Origin: Candidatus Latescibacterota bacterium
GTDB taxonomy: Bacteria > Latescibacterota > 4484-107 > B68-G9
DNA: 7,850 nt
Assembly: GCA_012961755.1 (NCBI GenBank)
Contig: DTYS01000107.1
Span: forward strand, 1-7,850
Reading direction: 5' to 3'
Position 1 is the stretch's first letter. Every line of letters starts with the position of its first letter. Position numbers and translations under genes: made by a program. The notes beneath the pieces were generated by a model. The model did no database searches, was not told where the DNA came from, and saw nothing but the letters and a program-made list of their open reading frames with translations. This document shows, one piece after another, positions 1-7,288 of the stretch.

Positions 1-239
1 ATGACCGCCGGAATCTTGTCCACCCCGTACCGTTTGACCTCCTCCCCGTCCAAGATGAAGTTATATACCTCCAAGGATATCTTGTCCGAGAGCGACGCTA
101 CATCCTCCAGCAGCTCCCTGGTCTCCCTGCAGTACTGACACTCCAGTTCCTGTGTGAACATGACGAGCCTCACCTGGCCTTTCAGGTCTTCCAACCTCTT
201 CTGCACCTCGATCTTGTCCGCCTCGCTCAGCATCGGCAT
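1..239 (-). CDS. Protein disulfide oxidoreductase (PDO, glutaredoxin/thioredoxin-like), N-terminal part only
   Basis: Only the first 79 codons are present; the gene runs off the left edge. The protein begins MPMLSEADKIEVQ and has a CQYC redox motif at C34/C37, then a beta-alpha-beta segment ending in KIPAV, whose P77 is the expected cis-proline. This closely resembles the N-terminal thioredoxin-fold unit of Pyrococcus furiosus PDO, which has the same CQYC motif and near-identical spacing from its start. Family members are about 220-240 residues, with a second fold carrying CPYC; that half is outside the window. PDOs catalyse intracellular dithiol/disulfide exchange and are typical of archaea and thermophilic bacteria. 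The gene lies 16 nt after the VWA gene. The first ATG sits 5 nt after AAGGAGG; a second in-frame ATG at 233 would be 11 nt away, so the first fits the cluster's usual 4-5 nt spacing better. A shorter glutaredoxin-like protein cannot be excluded. Confidence 0.85.
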   Translation of the reverse strand, partial: MPMLSEADKIEVQKRLEDLKGQVRLVMFTQELECQYCRETRELLEDVASLSDKISLEVYNFILDGEEVKRYGVDKIPAV

Positions 240-244
240 GAAGA

Positions 245-251
245 CCTCCTT
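245..251 (-). promoter_or_regulatory. Ribosome binding site of the PDO gene
   Basis: Read on the minus strand this is AAGGAGG, followed by TCTTC and the ATG ending at 239. It lies wholly inside the short gap after the VWA stop codon and decides between the two in-frame ATGs at 239 and 233 in favour of 239. Confidence 0.75.
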
Positions 252-255
252 ATTT

Positions 256-2601
256 CTACTTCATCAGCACCATCTTCCCCACATCGCGGAGCTCCTTACC
301 ACGGACGCGCACCTTTAGGAGGTATATGTAGACCCCACTGGGGCAGGAGGATCCCTCCTGGTCCCTGCCGTCCCACAAGCATCCGTGCTCCCCGGCCTGC
401 ATGGGCCCCTCCTCTAACTTCCTGACCATCCTCCCGCGGACGTCGTATACCTTTAAGCTCACCTCGGAATCCTCAGGTATCACGAAGGATATGAGGGTCG
501 AAGAGTTGAAGGGATTAGGGAAGTTAGGTAGTAGCCCGAACCCACCGGGTTCGGGGTCGGCCTCGGGGATATCCGTCCCCTCGTATATCCTGTACACCGC
601 ACCGTCGTACTTCAGGACCAAGTTCTTACCTAAGGATAGGAACCTCCCTATGCCGGGATGTTCCGAGAGCAAAGAGAAGTACTCGTCGCTTCCGAACCTC
701 ACCTCCTCGGCCTCCTCCCCCCCCACCTCAGCGTCCACCCAGGACCCGTCCCTCAGGAAGAAGGCTTTACCCCATACGTACCTCACCCCCTCGGCCGAGG
801 CCTTCCCCTCGGTGCTGGCCTTGGAGTAGTCCCTTAGGTGCTCGGCCGCCCTCACAGCGGCCGCCCCCACCTTCTCCCCGAGCTGGGAAAATGCCCCGGG
901 CGGAGGCTCGTCACCGGTTACGAGGAAGGAGGTATAAGGAGTTATTATCCCGTACCTCTTGCTCAGGGCTATTATCTCCTCCACCAGCTCCTCTTCCTCT
1001 CCATGAAGCCTTATCTGGTCCAGGAGGTAACCTACCTTCCGCACCGCCCAGATCCTCGGGATGAAGGGGTTGGAGACCTCTTCGGGGAACGTGACCTCCT
1101 CTGAGAACTTCCTGAGCTCGGAGCCCATCCTGCCGGAGACCACCACCTCGGTCTCGCCCGGACTTAGGTACCTTCCTACCTGCACAAGCTGGGTTCCGCC
1201 GAATAGGTCGGGGAGCCGCCTCGGGTAGAGGTCCTCCACATCAGTCCCGAAGTCTACCTCTACATCCGAAAGCACGGGCTTGGATACGATCTCATAGAAG
1301 GTCGCGACCTTCTCCGCTATGTCCTCACCCGGGTGTACGTAGAGCGAGGTTCCATGGTTTCCCGAGGCCAAGAGGTCCAGGAGGGGTGCGTTCACATCGT
1401 ACCCCACCCCGAAGACGAATAGCCTCGCCCCAGCCCTGTTCGCCCCGGTAACTCCCCTGACCACAGAGTCGGGGTCGGTCACGCCCACGGTCGGTATCCC
1501 GTCCGTGAGGAAGAGCAGGAGGTTTGCCCTGCCGTCGTCGGCAGTCTGGGAGAGGGCTTCAAGCAGGGCCTCGTACATGTTAGTGCCTCCCCCAGGGCTC
1601 AGGCCCTCCACATATTCTACGGCCTTCTTCACGTTCTCCGGCGTGGCAGGAAGGGGCTCCTCGGAGAACGTGCGGACGGTCGTGGAGTACTGGACTATCC
1701 AAAAGAGGTCCTCGGGGTCCAGGTGTTCGAGCACATACCTTAGGGCCTCCTTGGCCCCTTCGATCTTCCCGTCCCTCCTCATGCTCCCCGAGGTGTCCAG
1801 GACGAACAGGACCCTTCTGGGAGGAAGCTTGCCCACCTCAACCCTGGGAGCTACGAGCATGAGGAAGAACCCGGGCTTGGGTGGCTCCCTGTGGAAGAGG
1901 AAGTGGAACCCAACGTTGTCCTCCGAGACCGTGTAGTAAAGAACAAAGTCCCTGTCCGGGAGCACATCCTCGTCCGCATATCCTACCCTGGCGGTGTTCT
2001 CGTCCGGCCTTTCCACCTTGACTTCATGTGAGGGGGAGTACACGGCCTTGATCGGGCTGGAGGAGGTTATATCTACCTCTACAGAAACAAGCTCCAAGGG
2101 TTCCGACGAGAACCTCTCGGTGTCCAGGGGATAAACGTATCTCAATACCTCACCCCTCCTTGTGAGCACCTCATCGTACGAGAACTCAACCCTCTTGGTC
2201 CCTCCTGGGGGCACAGGGAATATCCGAGCCCTGTACGTATTCCTGTCCACGTACTCCAACAGTCCCGGGTCCAGCCTCCTGCGGACTATCTCCTCGTAGA
2301 CCTTCCGGGCCGAGTCAGCTGGGACCACCTCGCCCGAGACCGGCTCCCCGTCCACGTAGAGCGAGAAGGCCGATACCGCAGCCCCCTCGGGCACGGGAAA
2401 GAGGTACAGCCACTCGGCCTCTCGGTCCCCCTCGTTCTTGAAGATCTGGTCTATGTACGTCGTAGCTACCCCGTCCCTTATCTCCACCCTCACCTTGTGA
2501 TACTTCACCGAGACCGGCCCCCCGTGAGGCCAGGGGACCATTATCCCGTCAGCACGGACGAAGGACGGAAGGGTAAGCAGAAATAGTGTGAGGTAGCACA
2601 T
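256..2601 (-). CDS. Secreted VIT/VWA-domain protein with C-terminal FlgD/T9SS-like sorting domain
   Basis: The protein is 781 residues from the ATG at 2601. Residues 1-17 form a signal peptide (MCYLTLFLLTLPSFVRA). A VIT domain of the inter-alpha-trypsin-inhibitor heavy-chain type follows at about 20-150, with FPVPEGAAVS, ARKVYEEIV and GLLEYV. A VWA domain spans about 262-430 with an intact MIDAS metal site: DTSGS (D269, S271, S273), GGGTN (T340) and LTDG (D367). The segment RYGIITPYTSFLV near 550 is typical of ITIH-like proteins. The last 90 residues are an Ig-like module (NFPNPFN, VYDVRGR, WDGRD, SGVYIYLLKV, ending KMVLMK) matching the FlgD-like/T9SS type A sorting domain common in FCB-group bacteria. 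The protein is therefore exported, probably to the cell surface, and likely binds a protein ligand through a divalent metal; the ligand is unknown. It starts 13 nt after the activase gene. A GTG at 2610 would add three residues but overlaps the Shine-Dalgarno sequence. Confidence 0.9.
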   Translation of the reverse strand: MCYLTLFLLTLPSFVRADGIMVPWPHGGPVSVKYHKVRVEIRDGVATTYIDQIFKNEGDREAEWLYLFPVPEGAAVSAFSLYVDGEPVSGEVVPADSARKVYEEIVRRRLDPGLLEYVDRNTYRARIFPVPPGGTKRVEFSYDEVLTRRGEVLRYVYPLDTERFSSEPLELVSVEVDITSSSPIKAVYSPSHEVKVERPDENTARVGYADEDVLPDRDFVLYYTVSEDNVGFHFLFHREPPKPGFFLMLVAPRVEVGKLPPRRVLFVLDTSGSMRRDGKIEGAKEALRYVLEHLDPEDLFWIVQYSTTVRTFSEEPLPATPENVKKAVEYVEGLSPGGGTNMYEALLEALSQTADDGRANLLLFLTDGIPTVGVTDPDSVVRGVTGANRAGARLFVFGVGYDVNAPLLDLLASGNHGTSLYVHPGEDIAEKVATFYEIVSKPVLSDVEVDFGTDVEDLYPRRLPDLFGGTQLVQVGRYLSPGETEVVVSGRMGSELRKFSEEVTFPEEVSNPFIPRIWAVRKVGYLLDQIRLHGEEEELVEEIIALSKRYGIITPYTSFLVTGDEPPPGAFSQLGEKVGAAAVRAAEHLRDYSKASTEGKASAEGVRYVWGKAFFLRDGSWVDAEVGGEEAEEVRFGSDEYFSLLSEHPGIGRFLSLGKNLVLKYDGAVYRIYEGTDIPEADPEPGGFGLLPNFPNPFNSSTLISFVIPEDSEVSLKVYDVRGRMVRKLEEGPMQAGEHGCLWDGRDQEGSSCPSGVYIYLLKVRVRGKELRDVGKMVLMK

Positions 2602-2603
2602 CT

Positions 2604-2615
2604 GGATCACCTCCT
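2604..2615 (-). promoter_or_regulatory. Extended Shine-Dalgarno of the VIT/VWA gene
   Basis: The minus strand reads AGGAGGTGATCC, a perfect 12-base complement of the usual 16S rRNA 3' tail (GGATCACCTCCT); the plus strand here reads exactly that tail. The GGAGG core is 8 nt from the ATG at 2601, ideal spacing. The GTG at 2610 lies inside the site, so the ATG is the better start. The first A of the site is also the last base of the activase TGA stop, favouring translational coupling. Confidence 0.8.
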
Positions 2616-5600
2616 CATGCGACCCTCCTCGTCCACCACCTCAGGAACCCCTTGCTGTCGAGGTAAGCCTCGCACCTCGTGAGCACGCCCGCGTCGTTGC
2701 TGTGCTCGTCCAGCTGGATGCCGAGGAAGGGCTTACCTCCGGAGGCCTCCCTCACGAAGTGCTTGATGTAGGAATCCGGCCCGCACTTGAAGTTCGAGAT
2801 GTACACGATGTGGAGGTTCGGATACTTCCCTACGAACTTCGCCACCTGCAGTATCTTCCTTCCATAGTTCCAGAACATATTGTCATTTATATCCCTTATG
2901 TCCGTCCCCCAGATGGGAAGCATGTCCATGGGGATCACATCTACCCCATAGTACCTCCTGAGCTTCCCAGGTAGGTCCATGTTCATGCCCTTATCGTTCG
3001 TGTTGTACGGCCTGCCCACGAGCACGACCGCAAGTTCCTCCCCGAGGTCCCTTAGGGCCTCCTCCCCGGCTTCGAGCAGCTTCCTCCTGAAGCTCTCCTG
3101 GGCCTCGTAGGCCGCGTCCACCGCCCTCTCCACTTCCTTTTTCGGGATTCCCAGCGACTTCCCGAAATTCTTCAGCTCCTCCCTCACCCTTTCCCTGCCC
3201 TCCCTGAAGTGGACGGTCGGGGAGAGGAGCTTGTCCCTGTGCGGGGCTATGAGCGGTGAGCGTGCGGCCACGAAGGGCAGGGTCTGTCCCCACACGCACA
3301 GGTGGGACTGGACCTCGGGGTGGTCGGTCTCCTCGTTGAGGACGTTCGGCTGGAATATGTAGTCCACCCCCTTGCGGACGAGGTTAAGGATGTGCCCGTG
3401 CGCCACCTTTATGGGGAAGCAGGGCTCCGCGACCGAGGCCTCTATCCCCTCCTCCACTATCTCCCTGTTGGTCTCGTCCGAGAGTACCACAGAGAACCCC
3501 AGCTCCCCGAAGAAGGCGTTCCAGAACGGGAACCTGTCGTAGGTATACATGCTCCTCGGTATCCCCACCGAACCCCTGCTGCCTCCCCTTCCCTCCTCGT
3601 ACCCTTCGAAGAGGAGCTCCCTCCTGAGGGCCACGAGGTCGGGAAGCGAGGGCCGTCTGTCCACCTTGGCTCTCTTCCTGTACCTCTCGGAGCACTTGTC
3701 GCCCCAGTAGGTCCTCTCCCCCTCTATAGTGAACTCCTTTATGACGCACTTGTTCGGACAGCCCCTGCAGACGAACTCCCTGACCTTATAGTCCACCTGG
3801 TCGAGCCTATATCCCCTGAAGCGGGTCCTTTTGCCCGTGTGCTCCACCTTCTCCTTGGCCAACAGGGCCATGCCTATGGCCCCTATCACCCCGTTGTAAG
3901 GGGGGACGACTATGCGCTTGCCCAAGACCTTGGAGAAGGCCGCTGCCACCGCGTCGTTATATGCCGTCCCTCCCTGGAAGAATATGTGGTCCCCTACGTA
4001 CCTTCCTCGGACGACCCTATTTAGATAGTTGTGCACAACGGAGTATGCAAGCCCCGCCACCAGGTCCTCGACCTTAGCACCCCTCTGGAGGTAGGAGACC
4101 AGGTCCCTCTCCATGAACACCGTGCACCTTTCCCCGAGCCTTACGGGACTCTTGGAGCTTAGGGCCTTCTGTGCGAACTCGTTCACTATGCTTATCCCAA
4201 GCTTCTCCGCCTGCTCCTCCAGGAAGGAGCCGGTGCCAGCAGCACATGCCTCGTTCATCGTGAAGTCCACCACGACGCCGTTCTGTATACTTATGAACTT
4301 GGAATCCTGGCCGCCTATCTCGAATATAGTGTCCACCTCCTCACCCAAGAACTTCTCCGCTATGAAGGTGGCTCCGGTCTTGTGGGCAGTTATCTCGTCG
4401 TTTATGGTATCCGCGCCCACCAGCTCCCCTATGAGCTCCCTTCCTGAACCCGTGGTCCCCACCCCCGTTATCTCCACCCTGTTCCCAAGCTTATCCTCTA
4501 TCTCCCTGAGCCCCTCGGCTACGACCTCCACGGGACGGCCCCTGGTGCGGGTGTAGATCTCATATATAAGCTCCCCTTCGGGGGTTATGAGGGCGAAGTT
4601 TGTGCTAACCGAGCCTATATCTATCCCTAAGTACGCCTCGACCCTGCCCTCCTCCGGAAGCTCGTACGGCTTCACGAGGTCCCTTAATAGGACCACGTCC
4701 TCCAAGGAGAGGGGTTCGGCCGTGGGGAAATCGTGGTGGACCAGGTAAGCCCTGAACCTTTCGAGCTCCATCCTCCTTCCGTGCCCCCTCGTCTCCACCA
4801 CTGCCGCACCTAAGGCTTCCATCCAGGCATAAGCTTCCGGGACCAGGAGCTCCCCCTCCCCGAGCTCGAAGGCCTCCCTCATGGCCCACACCACGCCCTT
4901 GTTGGCAGCCACCCCACCCACGAAGGCCACCGGTGGGACGATGTTCTTTCCCTTTACGATGGTCCCCTTGAAGTTCCTCGCCACGGCCTCGCATAAGCCC
5001 TTGAGGACCTCCTGTGGGGTGTAACCCCGTTGTTGTGCGTGTATCATGTCGGTCTTAGCGAAGACCGAGCATCTCCCAGCTATCGTGGCTGACCTTTCGG
5101 TCGCCATCACCAGGTTCCCTACCTCCTCTATGTCGTATTCCAAACGGGCTGCCTGCTGGTCCATAAAGGAACCTGTACCTGCGGCGCAGTCGCCGTTGGT
5201 CTCGTAGTCCAGGATCTGTACACCTTCCTCACCCGGCTCTATGAGGAGGTACTTGGAACTTTCCCCACCCATCTCGAAGATCGTGCGCACGTGGGGAAGG
5301 CAGCTTCCCACCCCCTCGGCCACGGCCTTGAACTCGTTCTCGACCTCCACGCCTAAGACCTCCCCCACAAGTTTCGCCCCCGAGCCGGTGACCCTTATCC
5401 CCTTGAGGGCCCCATCCGGGAAGGCGTCGAGCCACCTCTCAAGGAGCTCCCTCGCAGCTTGGAACGGGGTCGCCTTGATCCTTTGATAGAGAGAACAGAG
5501 GAACGGCCTTCCGTCCGCCGTGAGGAACGGACCCCGGAAGAGTTCAGGGTTCGCCCGGACCAGTCCTTCCATAGCTCGGAGGTCCCCAGGACCTCCGAGC

Positions 5601-5650
5601 ACAACGAGCTTCAGGCTCACGGAACCCACGTCTATGCCGACCGTGAACAT
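2615..5650 (-). CDS. Double-domain acyl-CoA dehydratase activase (BadF/BadG/BcrA/HgdC type) fused to DUF2229/HgdB-like tail
   Basis: This 1011-residue cytoplasmic protein has two ASKHA ATPase/activase domains. Domain 1 (about 1-290) shows GIDVGS, VTGSGAKLVG, NGDCAAGTG (C155), AGRCSVF (C194) and FVGGVAANKG. Domain 2 (about 340-600) shows GIDIGS, TTGSGRELIG, EIGGQDSK, NEACAAGTG (C469), GERCTVF (C509) and FQGGTAYND. The paired cysteines are those that, in HgdC, hold a [4Fe-4S] cluster between two subunits; here one chain may supply both halves. A cysteine knot follows (C628, C631, C635, C653). The tail is DUF2229/COG3581-like (AEPCFPIK, VGRPYNTND, SNFKCGPDS, QLDEHSNDAG), related to the HgdB dehydratase subunit. 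The known role of HgdC relatives is ATP-driven injection of a low-potential electron into a dehydratase or reductase. No separate dehydratase subunit is adjacent, so the partner is unknown. ATG 5650 follows AGGAGGTGAG by the cluster's usual spacing. From memory, some relatives are nearer 1400 residues, so this is a compact form. Confidence 0.9.
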   Translation of the reverse strand: MFTVGIDVGSVSLKLVVLGGPGDLRAMEGLVRANPELFRGPFLTADGRPFLCSLYQRIKATPFQAARELLERWLDAFPDGALKGIRVTGSGAKLVGEVLGVEVENEFKAVAEGVGSCLPHVRTIFEMGGESSKYLLIEPGEEGVQILDYETNGDCAAGTGSFMDQQAARLEYDIEEVGNLVMATERSATIAGRCSVFAKTDMIHAQQRGYTPQEVLKGLCEAVARNFKGTIVKGKNIVPPVAFVGGVAANKGVVWAMREAFELGEGELLVPEAYAWMEALGAAVVETRGHGRRMELERFRAYLVHHDFPTAEPLSLEDVVLLRDLVKPYELPEEGRVEAYLGIDIGSVSTNFALITPEGELIYEIYTRTRGRPVEVVAEGLREIEDKLGNRVEITGVGTTGSGRELIGELVGADTINDEITAHKTGATFIAEKFLGEEVDTIFEIGGQDSKFISIQNGVVVDFTMNEACAAGTGSFLEEQAEKLGISIVNEFAQKALSSKSPVRLGERCTVFMERDLVSYLQRGAKVEDLVAGLAYSVVHNYLNRVVRGRYVGDHIFFQGGTAYNDAVAAAFSKVLGKRIVVPPYNGVIGAIGMALLAKEKVEHTGKRTRFRGYRLDQVDYKVREFVCRGCPNKCVIKEFTIEGERTYWGDKCSERYRKRAKVDRRPSLPDLVALRRELLFEGYEEGRGGSRGSVGIPRSMYTYDRFPFWNAFFGELGFSVVLSDETNREIVEEGIEASVAEPCFPIKVAHGHILNLVRKGVDYIFQPNVLNEETDHPEVQSHLCVWGQTLPFVAARSPLIAPHRDKLLSPTVHFREGRERVREELKNFGKSLGIPKKEVERAVDAAYEAQESFRRKLLEAGEEALRDLGEELAVVLVGRPYNTNDKGMNMDLPGKLRRYYGVDVIPMDMLPIWGTDIRDINDNMFWNYGRKILQVAKFVGKYPNLHIVYISNFKCGPDSYIKHFVREASGGKPFLGIQLDEHSNDAGVLTRCEAYLDSKGFLRWWTRRVA

Positions 5651-5654
5651 CTCA

Positions 5655-5660
5655 CCTCCT
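5655..5660 (-). promoter_or_regulatory. Ribosome binding site of the activase gene
   Basis: The minus strand reads TGAGGAGGTGAGATG: the TGA stop of the upstream hydrolase contributes its final A to the AGGAGG site, and the ATG follows 4 nt later. This fixes the start at 5650 and suggests translational coupling. Confidence 0.75.
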
Positions 5661-6334
5661 CAGAAGTTCCGGGATTCCCCGAACTGCATGACCACTACCT
5701 GGGTCGAGGAGTCCGAGAGCCTCCGGGCGAACTCTTCGGGATCGGCCTGGATGACCGGAAACGTGTTATAGTGCATCGGAATGGCCACCTCGGGTTTCAG
5801 GAACTCCACGGCCTTCACGGCCTCGTCCATGTCCATGGTGAACGTGCCCCCTATGGGGACGAAGGCTATGTCTAAGGGATACAGCTCTCCTATGAGCTTC
5901 ATGTCCCCGAAGAGCCCCGTGTCGCCCGGGTAGTAAGCCGTCCTTCCCCCGAGCCTCACCACGAACCCACAGGCCGTCCCCAGGTACCGCCCTTCCAGCG
6001 AAGAACCGTGCGAAGCTTGCACGAGCTTGATCCATCCGAACGGGAACTGGTGGCTCCCGCCGATGTACATAGGATATGCCTTGGCCCCCTTCTCCTGGCA
6101 GTACACCGCGAGCTCGTAAGGGGCGACGACCACCGCCCCGGTCCTCCGGGATATCTCTATCGCGTCGCCTATGTGGTCGGAATGGCCGTGGCTTACGAGT
6201 ATCCCATCGACATCCACCTCCTCGGGACCCACGTCCGCCTGAGGGTTGTCCCTCAGGAACGGGTCGAATATGATGGACCCCTCCTCGCCCCTCAGCTCGA
6301 AGCAAGCATGTCCGTGGTAGCGTACCTCCAACAT
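5660..6334 (-). CDS. UPF0173-family metal-dependent hydrolase (metallo-beta-lactamase fold)
   Basis: The 224-residue length is normal for UPF0173 (YtkL-like) proteins. The N-terminus YHGHACFEL and IIFDPFLRDNP match the family signature. The metal ligands are visible: H49-G-H51-S-D53-H54 (HxHxDH), H109 in QASHG, D138 in YPGDTG and H188 in IPMHYN, so a two-metal active site should be intact. There is no signal peptide, so it acts in the cytoplasm. The physiological substrate of the family is not established; members look like lactonase/phosphodiesterase-type hydrolases but the exact reaction cannot be read from sequence. It lies 9 nt after the radical SAM gene and 9 nt before the activase gene. 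ATG 6334 follows GGGAGG by 4 nt. The family and fold are secure; the function is not. Confidence 0.93.
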   Translation of the reverse strand: MLEVRYHGHACFELRGEEGSIIFDPFLRDNPQADVGPEEVDVDGILVSHGHSDHIGDAIEISRRTGAVVVAPYELAVYCQEKGAKAYPMYIGGSHQFPFGWIKLVQASHGSSLEGRYLGTACGFVVRLGGRTAYYPGDTGLFGDMKLIGELYPLDIAFVPIGGTFTMDMDEAVKAVEFLKPEVAIPMHYNTFPVIQADPEEFARRLSDSSTQVVVMQFGESRNF

Positions 6335-6338
6335 GTTT

Positions 6339-6344
6339 CCTCCC
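6339..6344 (-). promoter_or_regulatory. Ribosome binding site of the UPF0173 gene
   Basis: The minus strand reads TAGGGAGGAAACATG: the G of the upstream TAG stop is the first base of the GGGAGG site, 4 nt from the ATG. It is the same stop/Shine-Dalgarno overlap seen at the next two junctions. Confidence 0.75.
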
Positions 6345-7288
6345 TATAAGACGTCCTCCAACGGGTAGGTATATCCTTCGTCCAAAGGATCTTGGGACTT
6401 CACATGTACGTGCACGAACTGTCCGCAGTTGCTGCCTATACGGTTTTCCTCGACCTCCCCTATGCTCACTATGACCTCGTACCCCACATCCCTTAGCCTT
6501 CTGACCACATCGTAGTCCTCTTCCGGCCTTCCGGGATCTATGTAGGAGCTGAGGCCGCTTTCCCTTGCCCTGTAGGTGGGGTTCAGGGGGGTGAGCTTTA
6601 CGAGGAAGCGTTCGGGAGGGAAGTGCCTTAAGAGCACCCTCGCCTCCAAGGGGACCCCCTTCGCTAAGGCGAAGTTCAGGGTCACCTTTCTATCCCCCGG
6701 CTCCTGGAACCTCATCCCGTATTCGGCTATCTCCCTGAATCCCCATTTCCTTATCGGTATGAGTCTGTCCCTGACATCCGGGTGGGTAGTGTGGATCGAG
6801 AACTGGAGTTGGAAGCGACCCCTGTAGAGTCGCCTCTTCAGCTCTAAGAGTCCCTCGAAGAACTTCTCAGTGCCGTAAGGTGCCACGGTCGAGATCGAGG
6901 GGAGAAGCCCGGGGGCGCTGTACCTAACGGGGAGCTCCTCAAGGACATCCAGCACGGCTGGGTTGAAGGCAGGCTCCCCCATCCGGGCGAACTGGACCTT
7001 GAACTTCTCCACAGGGACCGCTCCGTCCGGGAACCTCCTCCTTATGAGGTAATCTATCTGTTCCAGTATCTCCTCCTTGGAGAGCTTCCCCTTGTACTCA
7101 CCCCCCGCATCGCACATGGGACATCCCACGGGACACCCGAACAGGGTAGATACGATTAGCACCCACTTTTTCTTCAGGGGAACGGGAGGCTGAACGGACT
7201 CCACGAACTCCACCATCCGTCCGTCCCGCATCTGGGCTATGTAAACCCGGGCTATGTCCTCCCTTCCCGTAGATGCCACTACCTGCAT
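6344..7288 (-). CDS. Divergent RlmN/Cfr-like radical SAM protein
   Basis: The 314-residue protein carries the radical SAM cluster motif CPVGCPMC (C52, C56, C59), where CxxxCxxC binds a [4Fe-4S] cluster and S-adenosylmethionine. A MGEP motif follows (103-106), then SISTVAP, QFSIHTTHPDVRDRLIPI, a TPLNP segment and, near the end, SNCGQF (C288). The motif order aligns with RlmN/Cfr, the rRNA adenosine methyltransferases, where the C-terminal cysteine (E. coli RlmN C355) is methylated during catalysis; C288 is in that place. Two differences stand out. The N-terminal domain of RlmN (about 80-100 residues) is missing. The second catalytic cysteine (RlmN C118, seven residues before the first cluster cysteine) is isoleucine 45 here. 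A standard RlmN reaction is therefore doubtful; RNA or another substrate is possible. It is the first gene of the cluster. ATG 7288 sits 4 nt after AAGGGAGG, and upstream in frame a stop occurs at 7322-7324, so a much longer N-terminus is not hidden. Confidence 0.85.
   Translation of the reverse strand: MQVVASTGREDIARVYIAQMRDGRMVEFVESVQPPVPLKKKWVLIVSTLFGCPVGCPMCDAGGEYKGKLSKEEILEQIDYLIRRRFPDGAVPVEKFKVQFARMGEPAFNPAVLDVLEELPVRYSAPGLLPSISTVAPYGTEKFFEGLLELKRRLYRGRFQLQFSIHTTHPDVRDRLIPIRKWGFREIAEYGMRFQEPGDRKVTLNFALAKGVPLEARVLLRHFPPERFLVKLTPLNPTYRARESGLSSYIDPGRPEEDYDVVRRLRDVGYEVIVSIGEVEENRIGSNCGQFVHVHVKSQDPLDEGYTYPLEDVL

Larger units (their letters stand above)
1..7288 (-). other. Putative five-gene operon
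   Basis: All five genes are co-directional with gaps of 9, 9, 13 and 16 nt and no terminator-like hairpin between them. At three junctions the stop codon overlaps the next Shine-Dalgarno site. A promoter would have to lie upstream of 7288, in or beyond the methyltransferase remnant; I could not identify a convincing one. Confidence 0.75.

Noticed and set aside
2608..2610. GTG start for the VIT/VWA protein
   Set aside because: The GTG lies inside the Shine-Dalgarno sequence, leaving no spacing. The ATG at 2601 has ideal spacing.
3302..4024. Long plus-strand open frame (240 codons) opposite the activase gene
   Set aside because: It lies entirely antisense to a clearly conserved gene, has no recognisable motif or ribosome binding site, and is explained by GC-rich codon usage on the other strand. 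The same applies to the other plus-strand frames at 401-1936, 4113-4556, 5459-5875 and 6008-6349.
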